Shown here piece after piece: positions 38,001 to 47,637 of a DNA stretch of 52,733 nucleotides (within the stretch, counting starts at the first letter, position 1; each line of letters opens with the position of its first letter). The translations under genes were made by a program, and so were the position numbers. The notes below the pieces were generated by a model, which searched no databases, was not told the origin of the DNA, and worked only from the letters and a program-made list of their open reading frames with translations. This DNA is from a virus, in IMG/VR virus record IMGVR_UViG_3300025418_000293, positions 1 to 52,733 of that record; one strand, 5' to 3'.

Positions 38001-41000
38001 CCAGGTTTGACACCAAATAATTTAGAGATTGAATTGGTAAATTGAGTCCACAACGAGAACGGCGCGGCTTTGTAACGTAGCCCGCGTAATAAGTATTGAA
38101 ACTCAGGGTTGGTCATTGCCTCTGACACAAACTCGTGCAAGTCTTGTAGACCATAGATGTTATCGTCGGTCATACCTTGCAAAGACAACACACCCTTGGC
38201 GTGATTGTACAACTCTAAGAGTTTGTCGTAGCCTTCTTTGCGAGCACCTGTCAACTCATCTGGGTTGTCAATCAATCCGATTGTTGCCGCATGTAACGCT
38301 TCGTGTAGAAATAGATGATCAGTTATGCCCGCGCTACTGCCGCGCAATACTATTTCATCAGTGCTTGGGTCGTATTTACCAATCCAAGCAAATTGTTTTT
38401 GAACTAATTCGGCCGTCTGTTGCAATATTTCATTATGCGCGCTATCAGGCTTAAACGAACCTTTTAGTCGTTCAAGTGCTGCTTGAATCTCATTGAGCTT
38501 ATTTGAATTAAGCAATGACAAAAGAACTGCGTGTTCACTAGCGGGTAAAAGTGCAACCACTCCATCTGACAACGCTTTTAATTGCCCGTTTAAAGTTTCT
38601 TTAACTTTTGGGTCGCTAGATAAAGACTCAACGGCGTCTTTGCTAATCAATCTTGATGTAGCAGTAATACCTGCGTCAAGCAAACGATTGGCCAACTCTT
38701 TATAGTAAGTATTACCTTCAGCTTCGGCTACAAGTTGCAGTGCTTGTTTAACATTACCACTTTCCAGCAAACGTCGAATGGCTGGATGCACTGAAGAAAT
38801 TTCTCTAACGTGAGGCAGATTACGCCTAGAAGTTTTTGGTTCTTCTATTTCTTCCTGTTCACCTGCTTCAGTTTCAGCTTCTTTTATAGCTTCATATTTA
38901 GGAGCTCTAGGTATTTTGCGGCTTGAAGATTTTTCAGCGCGCTTAATTTTGTTTTCTGTTTTTTGCAGTCTTCTATCAATATTGTATTTTGAAACTGCAT
39001 TGGCGTGTTTTTGTTGCTCTGCAATATGGTCGCGTTGTTCTTGAATTAATTTTTTAAGAACTTCAACTGTGTCTTTGCTTAAATTTTGTTCAATCCATTC
39101 TTTAAATCTAAGCGCATATTTTCCGCCTTCGCCATGAAAAGTAGAGTTAGCGCCGTGATTTTTAGGGTAGGCTTCAAAGTGTGCAATATCATAAGCTAAG
39201 TCAGTCAACGCATCGCCAAATGATTTACGGCTCATATTGTTTAAATATGAGAACGCAGCTAACGCATTTTTTGAAGGTTGATAATATACAACATCCGCCA
39301 AACTTCTTATTGCTGCCCTTAACTTAGGGTCTTGAATAAGATGTTTTTTTTCTACGTTGCGTATGCTGGGCCTGCGTGGAGAACCGTCAGGCATTTTACC
39401 TGGAGCTACGGACTCACCAACAATGTGAGACACTTCTTCGGGATGAGGCATTATGGCCCTGTGCTCACCTGTCCCATACACGGGTGTGTTTCTACGGGGT
39501 ATATTTATACCTGTTCCGCTATTTTTTATGTTGTCTAATCGACGTTGCAATTCGCCGCTAAATTCTTGCAATCCACGACGAGTTGTTAAATCAGGTAGAT
39601 TGTGGTCTTTAAATAGTCTTGACTGCTGAAAGATAGTTGAATTTTTCAAACGCGCCATTAACGCTTTTAATTTTTTCGCGCCACCCACACGGTCGGCAAG
39701 AAAATCTAATACTTGTTTTAGACCTTCACTTGTTCTTTCACCTGGTTTTGCAATATCAAATTCAAATGTTTTGTTTGTAAGAACTTTTTTTAGATCGGCG
39801 TGTTTCTTTTTTTCGTCTTCTGTTTCGGAAGCAGATTTAATATCATCAAAAAAACCTTTGATGATTTGGCCTTCTTCTGTTTCGGCTATATGCTCTTCTT
39901 CTGCTTCTTTATCAGGCGCACGATTTGATGTTTCTTTTTCTCCTTCTTCTCTTTCTTCACCTATTAATTCAGTTTCTTCTGGCTCTTCTAACTCTTTTGG
40001 TTCTTCAAAATCTTCTTCGGTTAAATTTTCATTTGCATGTGCGCCAAACTCTTCAGCTTTAGCTTGTCTTTCTTGGCGTTTCTTTTCAATCTTTTCTTTT
40101 AGCTCTTCAGCTTGAGCTTGTGTCTCAGCTCTCTTTTTGCGCTGATCCTCAGTAAGCATCATGTCCAACATATCGTATTGTGTTGGAAATCTTTCTCTAG
40201 CAGTTTTTGGTTTAGGTGGTGCGTTTTTAGCTTCTATATCTTTAGATAATTCTTGCGCACGTTCATTGGCTAAGTCTTCTTTTGTTTTACCAAATACAGA
40301 ACCAAGACTTTCTGGTTCTTCTATACCAACTTTTTCTTCCTTACTGCCTTTGAACAGTTCGCCCTGCATAGCACGGGGTTTACTTACTACTTTTTCCCCA
40401 AACTTTAAATGCATTGCAGTTGTATTGTCTAAACCTTGCGCATCTACCAATTTACGCAAATCCGCCTGCATCTTATAAAGAGTATCAAACTGACTTTCCG
40501 TTTTATTGGGTTTATCATTAAGTTCGATTATTCTATTTAGCAAATAATCGTAAGAATCTACAAAATCAGTTGTAGCCAAAGGCTTGGTAGCGGGCGTTGC
40601 TTGTCCTTGCGGCGTTGTTTGCTGGGTTTCAGAGGTTTGAGTGCCACTTACTGTTGTTCCTTGTTCAATTTTTTCGTTCTTAGGTATTACACCTAATTTT
40701 TTACCAGCCTCAAAAATTTGATTTTTTACTTCAGCAGTAATAGACGGATCATTTGCAATAGACTGTCTAAAATCTGCATTGCCTAAATCAACGGGAACAA
40801 AAGGCCAATCTGGATTCCATCCCGCTTTCTTTTGCTCGTCTAAAGCTAGTTGACGTACTGTACTTACTGCAGGGGGTTGGCCCGCTTCTCCAGCATTAGG
40901 TGATCCAACATTCGCTCCAGGAGAAACCACTCCTGCGGTTTGAGTTGCTGGAGCTCCTGCGGGAGGGGCCACGTTTGTACTGGGTTGTCCAGCCAGTCCA

Positions 41001-42058
41001 GTGCTTGTTCCACTTGGTGGATTGATAGGTTGTTTAACATCTTCTGGTTCCTTTGTCATTTGGTCTATTACAGACCCTTGAGATACGCCTTTTAATATGT
41101 TTTGTGCGCCAGGTTTCTGGCGGGCATTGTAGGTATCGGAAACATGACTATACGCTCCCATGGGGCCACCTAGCAATAGGGCTCCGCCCGCAGCATCCAT
41201 ATATTCTTTGGCTGCGTCGGGGTCAGAAAATGGGTTTAATGGTAGCCCTGCTTGCCAGCGCTCCAACACTTGCTGTGCAACTTCTTGAGGAACCTCAAAC
41301 GCCAAGCCTTCTGCAGCTCCTTTAGCCACGGCGCGTCTGTAAGCGCCAGGTTTTGTAGCTGCTTGAACAATTTCCATTGCTGTCTTTTCAGCAGCTTCTT
41401 TGCCCTCTATGCCAACCAAGCGGCCAAGTGGTTTGAAAAACTTGAAGCCCATAACATCAAGCGCCGTCTGACCTGCCGCCGCTACTAGTGCGGGCATGCG
41501 GTTGATGTCTTCGTATTTCTTACCAGCTTTCTCCTGTTCTTGCTTTTGGCGAGATATGTTATCTGCCAGGTAAGAACCAAGAGCGGTCAAACCAAACGCA
41601 GCCGTACCAATTGCAGCGGCGGGTAATTCAAGTGGCGCGGCCAGCACAGTCGCTGCGCCAAGACCAGCCGCATAGGCTGGGGCCATTGTGCCTAGTGATG
41701 ATCCTGCGACTTCTTTGAACTTATCAACTGTTTGACCAAGAGCTTGACCATAGTTGCCTTCGTTGAAGGCTTTACCAATGTCGCTAAATTGAGTCTGTTT
41801 ATAAGCATTATCTGATTCCTGACTGGCTTTGAGGATGTCATTTGTTGCTTTCTTTTGTCCTACGCCCGCAAACAACGCAAGGGTAGGTATGGCAGTTTTA
41901 GCACGTTCTCTTAATGAAGTTCCAAATGATCCAAAGAACCCACCTTTTTCTGTGGGTTCTTGCTTTTGTTCAAAAGGATCCACAATAGGTGTTTGCGTTT
42001 CCGCAAACGAATCTACAATAGATGGTTCTTTTGCAGCAAATGGATCAACAATCGCCAT
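35045..42058 (-). CDS. Giant internal virion (ejection) polyvalent protein, LPD38-like
   Basis: A 2337-residue protein, the last gene of the late block. It has an N-terminal disordered region, hydrophobic stretches at about 120-165 and 1840-1860, a long Lys/Glu-rich coiled coil (about 600-760), a domain with FLHEALHAAT holding an HExxH site (H1252-H1256), and a C-terminal half with KGPYFPLMRHGRFAYQI and GYSEDALRNFAASSFQMA, which I match to the LPD38 large-polyvalent-protein domain. Such proteins are packed inside the capsid and injected ahead of or with DNA. The HExxH domain could act as a metalloprotease in the host. The size suits a short-tailed phage. Confidence 0.8.
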   Translation of the reverse strand: MAIVDPFAAKEPSIVDSFAETQTPIVDPFEQKQEPTEKGGFFGSFGTSLRERAKTAIPTLALFAGVGQKKATNDILKASQESDNAYKQTQFSDIGKAFNEGNYGQALGQTVDKFKEVAGSSLGTMAPAYAAGLGAATVLAAPLELPAAAIGTAAFGLTALGSYLADNISRQKQEQEKAGKKYEDINRMPALVAAAGQTALDVMGFKFFKPLGRLVGIEGKEAAEKTAMEIVQAATKPGAYRRAVAKGAAEGLAFEVPQEVAQQVLERWQAGLPLNPFSDPDAAKEYMDAAGGALLLGGPMGAYSHVSDTYNARQKPGAQNILKGVSQGSVIDQMTKEPEDVKQPINPPSGTSTGLAGQPSTNVAPPAGAPATQTAGVVSPGANVGSPNAGEAGQPPAVSTVRQLALDEQKKAGWNPDWPFVPVDLGNADFRQSIANDPSITAEVKNQIFEAGKKLGVIPKNEKIEQGTTVSGTQTSETQQTTPQGQATPATKPLATTDFVDSYDYLLNRIIELNDKPNKTESQFDTLYKMQADLRKLVDAQGLDNTTAMHLKFGEKVVSKPRAMQGELFKGSKEEKVGIEEPESLGSVFGKTKEDLANERAQELSKDIEAKNAPPKPKTARERFPTQYDMLDMMLTEDQRKKRAETQAQAEELKEKIEKKRQERQAKAEEFGAHANENLTEEDFEEPKELEEPEETELIGEEREEGEKETSNRAPDKEAEEEHIAETEEGQIIKGFFDDIKSASETEDEKKKHADLKKVLTNKTFEFDIAKPGERTSEGLKQVLDFLADRVGGAKKLKALMARLKNSTIFQQSRLFKDHNLPDLTTRRGLQEFSGELQRRLDNIKNSGTGINIPRRNTPVYGTGEHRAIMPHPEEVSHIVGESVAPGKMPDGSPRRPSIRNVEKKHLIQDPKLRAAIRSLADVVYYQPSKNALAAFSYLNNMSRKSFGDALTDLAYDIAHFEAYPKNHGANSTFHGEGGKYALRFKEWIEQNLSKDTVEVLKKLIQEQRDHIAEQQKHANAVSKYNIDRRLQKTENKIKRAEKSSSRKIPRAPKYEAIKEAETEAGEQEEIEEPKTSRRNLPHVREISSVHPAIRRLLESGNVKQALQLVAEAEGNTYYKELANRLLDAGITATSRLISKDAVESLSSDPKVKETLNGQLKALSDGVVALLPASEHAVLLSLLNSNKLNEIQAALERLKGSFKPDSAHNEILQQTAELVQKQFAWIGKYDPSTDEIVLRGSSAGITDHLFLHEALHAATIGLIDNPDELTGARKEGYDKLLELYNHAKGVLSLQGMTDDNIYGLQDLHEFVSEAMTNPEFQYLLRGLRYKAAPFSLWTQFTNSISKLFGVKPGHESNVMVEAMRATDLLLSGGVTGKETVSTPKALRAAKRITVVPKGMGIQQSSFRRLLNSSNWNEVKERFPIFYNSAKASLRPALLGALTLRQIGDLVAKRIPQIDNFVRVTEDFLARKNNILRVSGDISKRWERMQAAKPEVSKLLAKVMHAATIKEVDPDKPSNAERNDVNNSELFADWKELKKHPEAIKIYQDVRNFYENRFSEYRNYMNKRIIMMRKHGISEATLLEIRNEFEKTKMKGPYFPLMRHGRFAYQIGKGATREYYMFESLGQMEAHLEWRLAENPELETTVKPFYNYAEQQDHHAKESNFLKSVFDAVEKADFSGATTTDQKQELKDSIYQSFLSIQPERSFRNQFVHRQNIAGYSEDALRNFAASSFQMAYQLARLEHAPEMFSQIEAAKAQIKNRIDVNKGLEIGTVRENNELSDYVDEMDKRLKLMLNPTDIGKIPSLLSNVGFIWYLTAPASAIVNVVGGMMIGLPTLVGQYVKANPNMSYTKATVKALGEMGKVTGQILGTGFGLETGARLRDNRVLFPTLDRSNKMSRLDQAAYRRFVADGLIDITATYDQSGLASAPTDKYFGASHRIMEALTSLFHNTERFNREVVAMSAFRAAMEKRKSYPDQQRAFAESVAEAKDATTRSMFDYSSPNKPRYFQNPTARVVLQFKQFPQQMTFFIMHNFVNMFKGASPEVKREATARFVGTMGMAGIFAGGTGLWGFSTVSLIANAVINGLRDDDDDEEPFDFELEFVNTMVETFGQNVGTLLTRGIGNAAGIDLADRVKLDDMWFRDNRKNQDEVEWLQSHLIDALGPTVGLGINVAQAIKLFNQGQADRGLETLMPAFIKNPMVAARYANEGVNTLRGDPLMEEVSPFYLLMQSLGIRSSELSERQFYNITVKSQEQAILSKRQNLLNLYAISFMSNDDESLDTAMEKIDKFNSNYPDVGIPLKSLNNSIKERMTKSDQTEHGLFVDKRLVDLLGNKDYMD

Positions 42059-42069
42059 ATTAAATTCCT

Positions 42070-44364
42070 TTATTTATATTTGGAATTGTAATACGTTGTT
42101 AGTGCTGCGTCTGAAACTCCTGGGTTCAATGTTCTAGCTGCGTTTAAAAAAGTATCTAAATCAGGTTTATTCCCTGGTGGTGGCATATTAGTTTCTGGTT
42201 TAAATGGAAATTCTCTTCGCACATCTTTTTCAATTTCTCTTCTTGCAGCCAGTAGTTTATCGCGATCTTCTGGTTTTAATTTAGGACTTTGTAATTTACT
42301 GTCAATGAGCCCAACACGCTTATCTATTTGCGTTTGAATCATATTTTCATGTTCAACTTTTTTATCTGGCTGATCATATTTTTTACCTTGCACTGCAGAT
42401 TCTGCGGTCGCGCGAGTTTTAACTAATGCTTCAACAGCAGCAGTTCCAGAACCAGGCTTTGCTTTTTCTGCAGCAGCATATGTTTCATTCATTTGTTTTT
42501 CAAAACGTTCTGCTTCAGAAGGTTTATTTGCTGTAACTTGTGCAGCTAAAAGATGCAACTGAGCCGATCTAAGTTGGAAGTCTCCACTAATTTGTTGGCC
42601 AATAATATGACCAGCAGTTTGTTGCGCCGCAGCATCGGAAGAACCACGAGTTTTAGCAAGCGTTTCTATAAGGGAAACTCCTTTATTGTTCCATTCTTGT
42701 AAGCCTTTAGCTTTTTCTTTTCTAATAGCACGAAGTTCTGTAACATTACCAACCCGTATTGCTTGATCTTCTTTTTCAATAGACTCCAAAACTTTGTCTT
42801 TGGCTTCAGCAAATTGCATTTGTGCTTCGCGTTCTTCGCGCATTTGTTTAGCACCTGTTGCGCCAACATCCCCATAGCGGGCACCGCGTGCAGAGTAAGT
42901 ATGACCTAATTCAAGCAATTGCTCTAATGTAGATGGCCTATTGGCTTGGAACATTTTTTCTAAATTGTCCAATTGAGCACGGCGGTTTTCACTAAACTTG
43001 CCAAGGTCAAAAGCGTTTCCTTCAGATTTTAGTCTTTCCACTTCATTTTTTTGACTATATTCTTCAGGTTTAGTTTTTTCGTGTTCCGCTATTGCTTGGG
43101 CTTCAAATGGATTAGCCATTTTTAAAGCATTAGTTAACTTAAGAATACCAGCAGGAGTAGCGTCTACATTACTAGATTGTAATTTTGGTAGACCAGAAAT
43201 ACCAGGAGCTCCAGCAGCGGGTGCTGCGCTAGCGCCAGGAGCAGCAACGGGCGCGGGTTTCCCATTTTGTGTATTTTGTATAGCTTCTAAAATAGCTCTT
43301 TGTTTTGGATCAGTAACTGCTTTTACACCTAGTCCAGGATTTGCTGGAGTATTGTCAACGGGCATAACACTTGTATTACCAAATGGTGCAGGTTGTATAG
43401 TAGGCGCAGCGGGCGTCGTTGTTGGCGCAGCGGGCGTTAAATTAGCGGGGCCTTGGGCCGCTATATTTCTTTGAGATCCAGTATTTGTATTACCAAAATA
43501 GTCAAGTACGCTGTTTAATTGATTTAAAGCTGAACCTTGGCCACGAGGCAAAAGATTGGTACGTTGAATAGCGCCACTTGCTTCTCCTGGAGGAGCTGCA
43601 TAATCTTGGGAGTTAAGCAAAGCAGCAAGAATTGCAGGGTCTATATTCCTGCGTGCTGTATTTGCTGCTGCGCCTTCTTCGGGGGTCACTAAAAGTCTAT
43701 CTTTACCTAATGGTAAAGTTTGACCATCGTTGCTTAGTTGAGCAATACCGCCTAAAGCAGGTTGATTGCTGTCATCAGAAGGCAAAGTTTGATTGTCATT
43801 ACTTAGCTGTGGGATTACTAATTTGTCTTCTACTTTACCTTTGCTGGCAAACGCAACAATACCACCATCAGCAAAGTTAAACATGCGAGGATCAACGGGC
43901 GCATGCATAATGCCACCACCAGCAGCAGCTTGTTCTGCTGGTGCCTGTTCAGGTTCAGCTTGTTCTTCTTGCGCTCCCATATTTGGGGTTGCAGAAGGCT
44001 GGGGGACAGGATGAGGAATGCCGCCTGAAGGCACAACAGCCCCAGGTACAGGCGCGCCCATAGCATTTCGTTGTGCGTTTTGCAAAGCCAAGATACCAGA
44101 CATCTGCTGGGTCTTTTGGGCGATTGTGGGGGGAGGCCCGCCTTGGTCGCCTTGCAATGCTTTTTGTCTAGCGTCGGCCGCTAGAGCTTTATTGATCTGT
44201 TCTTGTTTTCCAAGCAACAAAAACTGCGCAAACGGCGAAGTAGGATTGCTTAAAAGTTTTTGTATTTCTTGAAGCGAAGAAGTATTGTTGGGCATACCCT
44301 CCAACAAAGCCTGTTGCTTGTCGTAGTTTATTTGCCCAGGTTGGGGAATGTTAGAGCCGTACAT
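42070..44364 (-). CDS. Virion structural protein (low-complexity front, coiled-coil end)
   Basis: A 764-residue protein. The first 400 residues are rich in G/A/P/Q/N, with a repeated LSNDNQTLP/LSNDGQTLP element and NFADGGIVAFASKGK. The rest (about 400-740) is helical and charged, with coiled coils. It lies next to the giant protein and overlaps the gene before it by one base (TAATG). It probably belongs to the ejected or tail-core set; the exact role is unknown. Confidence 0.7.
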   Translation of the reverse strand: MYGSNIPQPGQINYDKQQALLEGMPNNTSSLQEIQKLLSNPTSPFAQFLLLGKQEQINKALAADARQKALQGDQGGPPPTIAQKTQQMSGILALQNAQRNAMGAPVPGAVVPSGGIPHPVPQPSATPNMGAQEEQAEPEQAPAEQAAAGGGIMHAPVDPRMFNFADGGIVAFASKGKVEDKLVIPQLSNDNQTLPSDDSNQPALGGIAQLSNDGQTLPLGKDRLLVTPEEGAAANTARRNIDPAILAALLNSQDYAAPPGEASGAIQRTNLLPRGQGSALNQLNSVLDYFGNTNTGSQRNIAAQGPANLTPAAPTTTPAAPTIQPAPFGNTSVMPVDNTPANPGLGVKAVTDPKQRAILEAIQNTQNGKPAPVAAPGASAAPAAGAPGISGLPKLQSSNVDATPAGILKLTNALKMANPFEAQAIAEHEKTKPEEYSQKNEVERLKSEGNAFDLGKFSENRRAQLDNLEKMFQANRPSTLEQLLELGHTYSARGARYGDVGATGAKQMREEREAQMQFAEAKDKVLESIEKEDQAIRVGNVTELRAIRKEKAKGLQEWNNKGVSLIETLAKTRGSSDAAAQQTAGHIIGQQISGDFQLRSAQLHLLAAQVTANKPSEAERFEKQMNETYAAAEKAKPGSGTAAVEALVKTRATAESAVQGKKYDQPDKKVEHENMIQTQIDKRVGLIDSKLQSPKLKPEDRDKLLAARREIEKDVRREFPFKPETNMPPPGNKPDLDTFLNAARTLNPGVSDAALTTYYNSKYK

Positions 44365-45317
44365 TATTTGCCCCCAGTAGTTCCACTAGATGTTGATGAT
44401 GTTGTTGGCGTTGTATTGTATAACCCTAATGTTTTTAACAATGTAGCCATATCTGTTGTTGCGCCAATAAGTTGTTGCGTTGGCGTTTGCTGCATCGGTA
44501 TGTTGGATACAGTAGAAATTGGCAATCCAGTTAATAATGATTGCAAAAACTGCACTTGCTGTTCTGGGTAGTTTCGTTGGTTTACAAACTCATTGTAATC
44601 CGCAGTGACGCCCGCTTGGTTAAGAGCTTGCTGTTGACCACCAATACCAGCCAATGTGTTAGCCAAATTTTGGCCTTGAGTTTGCTCAGTATTAAATTGA
44701 TTAACTGCGTTGTTATACGCAGTGTTATAGCCTTGACCAATCAAACCTGCTTGTTGAGCCAATAAATTACCTTCACCAACACCTTGCGCCACGGCTTGGC
44801 GGCTACCACCAAATGCGCCTTGGCTAGTTAGATTACCCAACAACTTTTGTTGATCTTGCTGAGATTGATATGTTAATGCATCAAGCTGGGGTTGCAATGA
44901 AGCCTGCAAATAAGGGTTCATGTATTGGCTAGCAATACTGTTATTTGCACCACCTGTTACGTTTGGCGTCTGCCCAAACCCACCTGTTTGTCCTGCACCT
45001 GCTTGTGAAACTAACGAAGTTTCAGAAGGCGTATTTGTATTAGGAGCAGCAGGTGCACCTGCGCTAGAGAAACTTTGACCATAGTTTTGAGGCAAATTAA
45101 TACTACCTAAACCTTGGAATAAATTCTGTTGCAGACTAGATGGGCCAGCAGTCAGTGGGCCTTGATATGTCTGATAAGGCATGTTGGCAAGGGCTTGACC
45201 TTGTGCCAACATACCTGTTACATAGGGGCCCGCCCATGAAGATACATTACCTTCATTAGCTGATCCAGCATTGGGAGAACCTTGAGCGCCTGGGGCTACG
45301 ACTGATGTAGTTGTCAT
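44364..45317 (-). CDS. Conserved virion structural protein
   Basis: A 317-residue protein. The segments YVTGMLAQGQALANMPYQTY, YQGPLTAGPSSLQQNLFQG, ASQYMNPYLQASLQPQLDAL and TSQGAFGGSRQA recur in a family of structural proteins of uncultured phages of this kind. The middle is Gln/Gly/Ala-rich helix, and the end Thr/Ser-rich. A tail or neck/core assignment is likely but not proven. Confidence 0.7.
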   Translation of the reverse strand: MTTTSVVAPGAQGSPNAGSANEGNVSSWAGPYVTGMLAQGQALANMPYQTYQGPLTAGPSSLQQNLFQGLGSINLPQNYGQSFSSAGAPAAPNTNTPSETSLVSQAGAGQTGGFGQTPNVTGGANNSIASQYMNPYLQASLQPQLDALTYQSQQDQQKLLGNLTSQGAFGGSRQAVAQGVGEGNLLAQQAGLIGQGYNTAYNNAVNQFNTEQTQGQNLANTLAGIGGQQQALNQAGVTADYNEFVNQRNYPEQQVQFLQSLLTGLPISTVSNIPMQQTPTQQLIGATTDMATLLKTLGLYNTTPTTSSTSSGTTGGK

Positions 45318-45326
45318 GATTGATCC

Positions 45327-47636
45327 TTATCCTGGAAGATACTTCTCTGCCCTAGTATTGGCAGCAACATTTTTGGTTGTTTTTTTACGCGCATTTTGAA
45401 TACGATCCATCATAGCGTAAAGTTTGCGTGCCCCTGCGTCACTTGATCCATTTCCAATCTCAGACACAATGCGGGCTGGGATAACAAATTCTCCGTCGGC
45501 CAGCGCTGCTTTTTGATGCCCGCCTATGGTAGCAGGGATTGAATCAGATACGCCATCTCCTGGGCCTTTGAGCATGCGTCCACCATCTGAATATGTACCC
45601 AACGATGATATGCCACCTTGGGCATAACCGCCTCTAGCATAACGCTTTGTAGTCATTAGGCCACCAGCGGCGGCAGTATCGTACCCAAACGATGCGCTAT
45701 TATCAACAGGAGGTGTGTAATATGAAACGGCTGGGCTGACAGTTGATGTATCAAACCCAGGGAACATATTTGAAATATCAGTAGATGTCAATTGATTCGA
45801 TGCAAGAATATTATTGACGGTGCTTATATCCCCAGAATTGTATGCGCTGGCTAATTGGTCGGCTACGCTTGGAGCTGGTGCGGGAGCAGCAGATGTACTG
45901 ACTGGTGCGGGAGCAACAGATGTATCGACTGGTGTGGGAGTAGGTGTAGCCGCTATTCCCGTGGGAGTAGAAACAGAATTACCTACGGCATTATTTGTTG
46001 CAGCAACAGATGCGGGAGTTGCAGGTGTAGCAGGTGTCGCTGGAGATGGAGGAACGGTAGATACTACTGTGCCAGGCGGTGTCGAAGCAGCAATAGCAGC
46101 TTGTAAAGCGGCCAAATTAGATGGGGTTGAAGTTGCGGATGAAGACGCTGTGGGCGTTGGCGGTTGATATGTTGAAGCACCAACTGCTCCTGATCCTATA
46201 CCTGCTTTAAGATATGGTGTTAAATCAGCGCCAGGAAACATCGATTGAATTTGGCTGATAGTGATGCCAGGATTGGCAGCAATAATGTTATTTATTGTAG
46301 CTCCACCGCCAGTCTTATCTGTCGTGTTGTACGCATTCGCAGCATTCGTCAATTGACTTTGTATGTCGCTCAATGAAGTTGTTTGAGGTGTTGCTGTAAT
46401 GCCTTTAGCTTGGTTATACAAGTTAGTAATTTCACCAGTACTTAGCCCAGTGGCTGCAGCCATTTCTGCTGGAGTTACTTTCCAAGTATCCATCAAATTA
46501 GCAATTGTTTTATTAGTTGCTGGTGTCCCAGGGGAACCCACGGCGTTCAATGCATTTTGAATACCAGATGTAATTTGTGATGGCGTACCTGCTTGAAATT
46601 GGGCAATACCCGAAGCTGTAGGGTTTTGCAAACTAGCAAGGAGTTGTTGAGCAGGAGTCAACGTAGTTGTTGTGGGTTTATTAACTGTTGTGTTATTAGT
46701 GTCAGTATTTGTAGTACCAGTATTTGTAGTACCAGTATTTGTAGTACCAGTATTTGTAGTAGTTGTGGTTGTAGTTGGTGGCACATAAGTATTGCCCACA
46801 GTAGTAATACCACCAGGCAATAATGTATTAGTTGGTGTTAAAGAACCAGCAGATGTTGGGCCTGTAATATTACCTGTTGCGTCTCCCTTGTTCATGGGCG
46901 AGCCACTACCTGCAACACCTGACACTACATTACCACTAGAGTCTGTAAATGTTACAGGAGAAAAATAACTCATTCCTCCACCACCTGGCCTGTAGTTGGC
47001 AGGTATTTGATTCATGTTGCGCGATGCGGTCAACGTTGGAATACCACCTTGATATCCACGATAAACACCTGCAGTTCCGCCCGCTAAACCACTGCTTGAT
47101 CCGCCGCCCAAAGCCTTTGCTAACGCAGCTAATCCTGCGGTAGTAGCGGCTGAGCCAAGCCCGCCACCTTTTAAAAGGTTTTGGATTTGAGTGCCTAGAT
47201 TTGTAAGTGGGTTTGTTGGTGGGGGAGTCGAAGAAGCTGGAGTTGATGCTACTGCAGAAGGGTCACTTGCATTTTTATTAAACTCATCTGCGCTTGAATT
47301 GTAAACATTGCCCGCTTCATCTACATACTGATAACTACCATCTTTATACTGATAATAAGTGTTACCGTTTAAAGTATATTGTTTAGCAACCCCAGATGAG
47401 TTAGGGGTAACACCTGAACTATTATCTGTTGTACCACTTGAGGTCGAATCGTTTGATGAAGAACTTGGTAAAGATCTTGATGAAGAATTAGGTGTAACAT
47501 CAGACCCTGTAGCCTGACCATTGCTATCGCCGATGCTAGGGGGGCTATCAGTAGTTATATTATTAACTGTACCATCGTCGTAAGTAACTTCATAAGTTTG
47601 GTCACCTGTATCAACAACGTTTGTTACTTTAGCCAT
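45327..47636 (-). CDS. Long low-complexity virion protein with ADGEFVIPARI tail
   Basis: A 769-residue protein rich in S/T/G/N/P, largely without regular domains. It has a TNTGTTNTGT repeat (DNA period 15) and at the C terminus a conserved piece: ARGGYAQGGISSLGTYSDGG, GPGDGVSDSIPATIGGHQKA, ADGEFVIPARIVSEIG and AGARKLYAMMDRIQNA. The last part is a conserved module in many phages, often at the end of tail or virion proteins. The repeat region may be an elongated linker or fibre. Confidence 0.7.
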   Translation of the reverse strand: MAKVTNVVDTGDQTYEVTYDDGTVNNITTDSPPSIGDSNGQATGSDVTPNSSSRSLPSSSSNDSTSSGTTDNSSGVTPNSSGVAKQYTLNGNTYYQYKDGSYQYVDEAGNVYNSSADEFNKNASDPSAVASTPASSTPPPTNPLTNLGTQIQNLLKGGGLGSAATTAGLAALAKALGGGSSSGLAGGTAGVYRGYQGGIPTLTASRNMNQIPANYRPGGGGMSYFSPVTFTDSSGNVVSGVAGSGSPMNKGDATGNITGPTSAGSLTPTNTLLPGGITTVGNTYVPPTTTTTTTNTGTTNTGTTNTGTTNTDTNNTTVNKPTTTTLTPAQQLLASLQNPTASGIAQFQAGTPSQITSGIQNALNAVGSPGTPATNKTIANLMDTWKVTPAEMAAATGLSTGEITNLYNQAKGITATPQTTSLSDIQSQLTNAANAYNTTDKTGGGATINNIIAANPGITISQIQSMFPGADLTPYLKAGIGSGAVGASTYQPPTPTASSSATSTPSNLAALQAAIAASTPPGTVVSTVPPSPATPATPATPASVAATNNAVGNSVSTPTGIAATPTPTPVDTSVAPAPVSTSAAPAPAPSVADQLASAYNSGDISTVNNILASNQLTSTDISNMFPGFDTSTVSPAVSYYTPPVDNSASFGYDTAAAGGLMTTKRYARGGYAQGGISSLGTYSDGGRMLKGPGDGVSDSIPATIGGHQKAALADGEFVIPARIVSEIGNGSSDAGARKLYAMMDRIQNARKKTTKNVAANTRAEKYLPG
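46703..46761. repeat. 15-bp tandem repeat in a coding region
   Basis: Almost four copies of CAGTATTTGTAGTAC on the plus strand, encoding Thr-Gly-Thr-Thr-Asn units on the minus strand in the 45327-47636 gene. In-frame length change is likely between relatives. Confidence 0.9.
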
Positions 47637-47637
47637 A

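Noticed and set aside
45814-46167. Plus-strand frames opposite the low-complexity virion genes (45.8-46.8 kb)
   Set aside because: They are antisense readings of Ala/Thr/Pro-rich codons with biased composition, without ribosome binding sites or plausible products.
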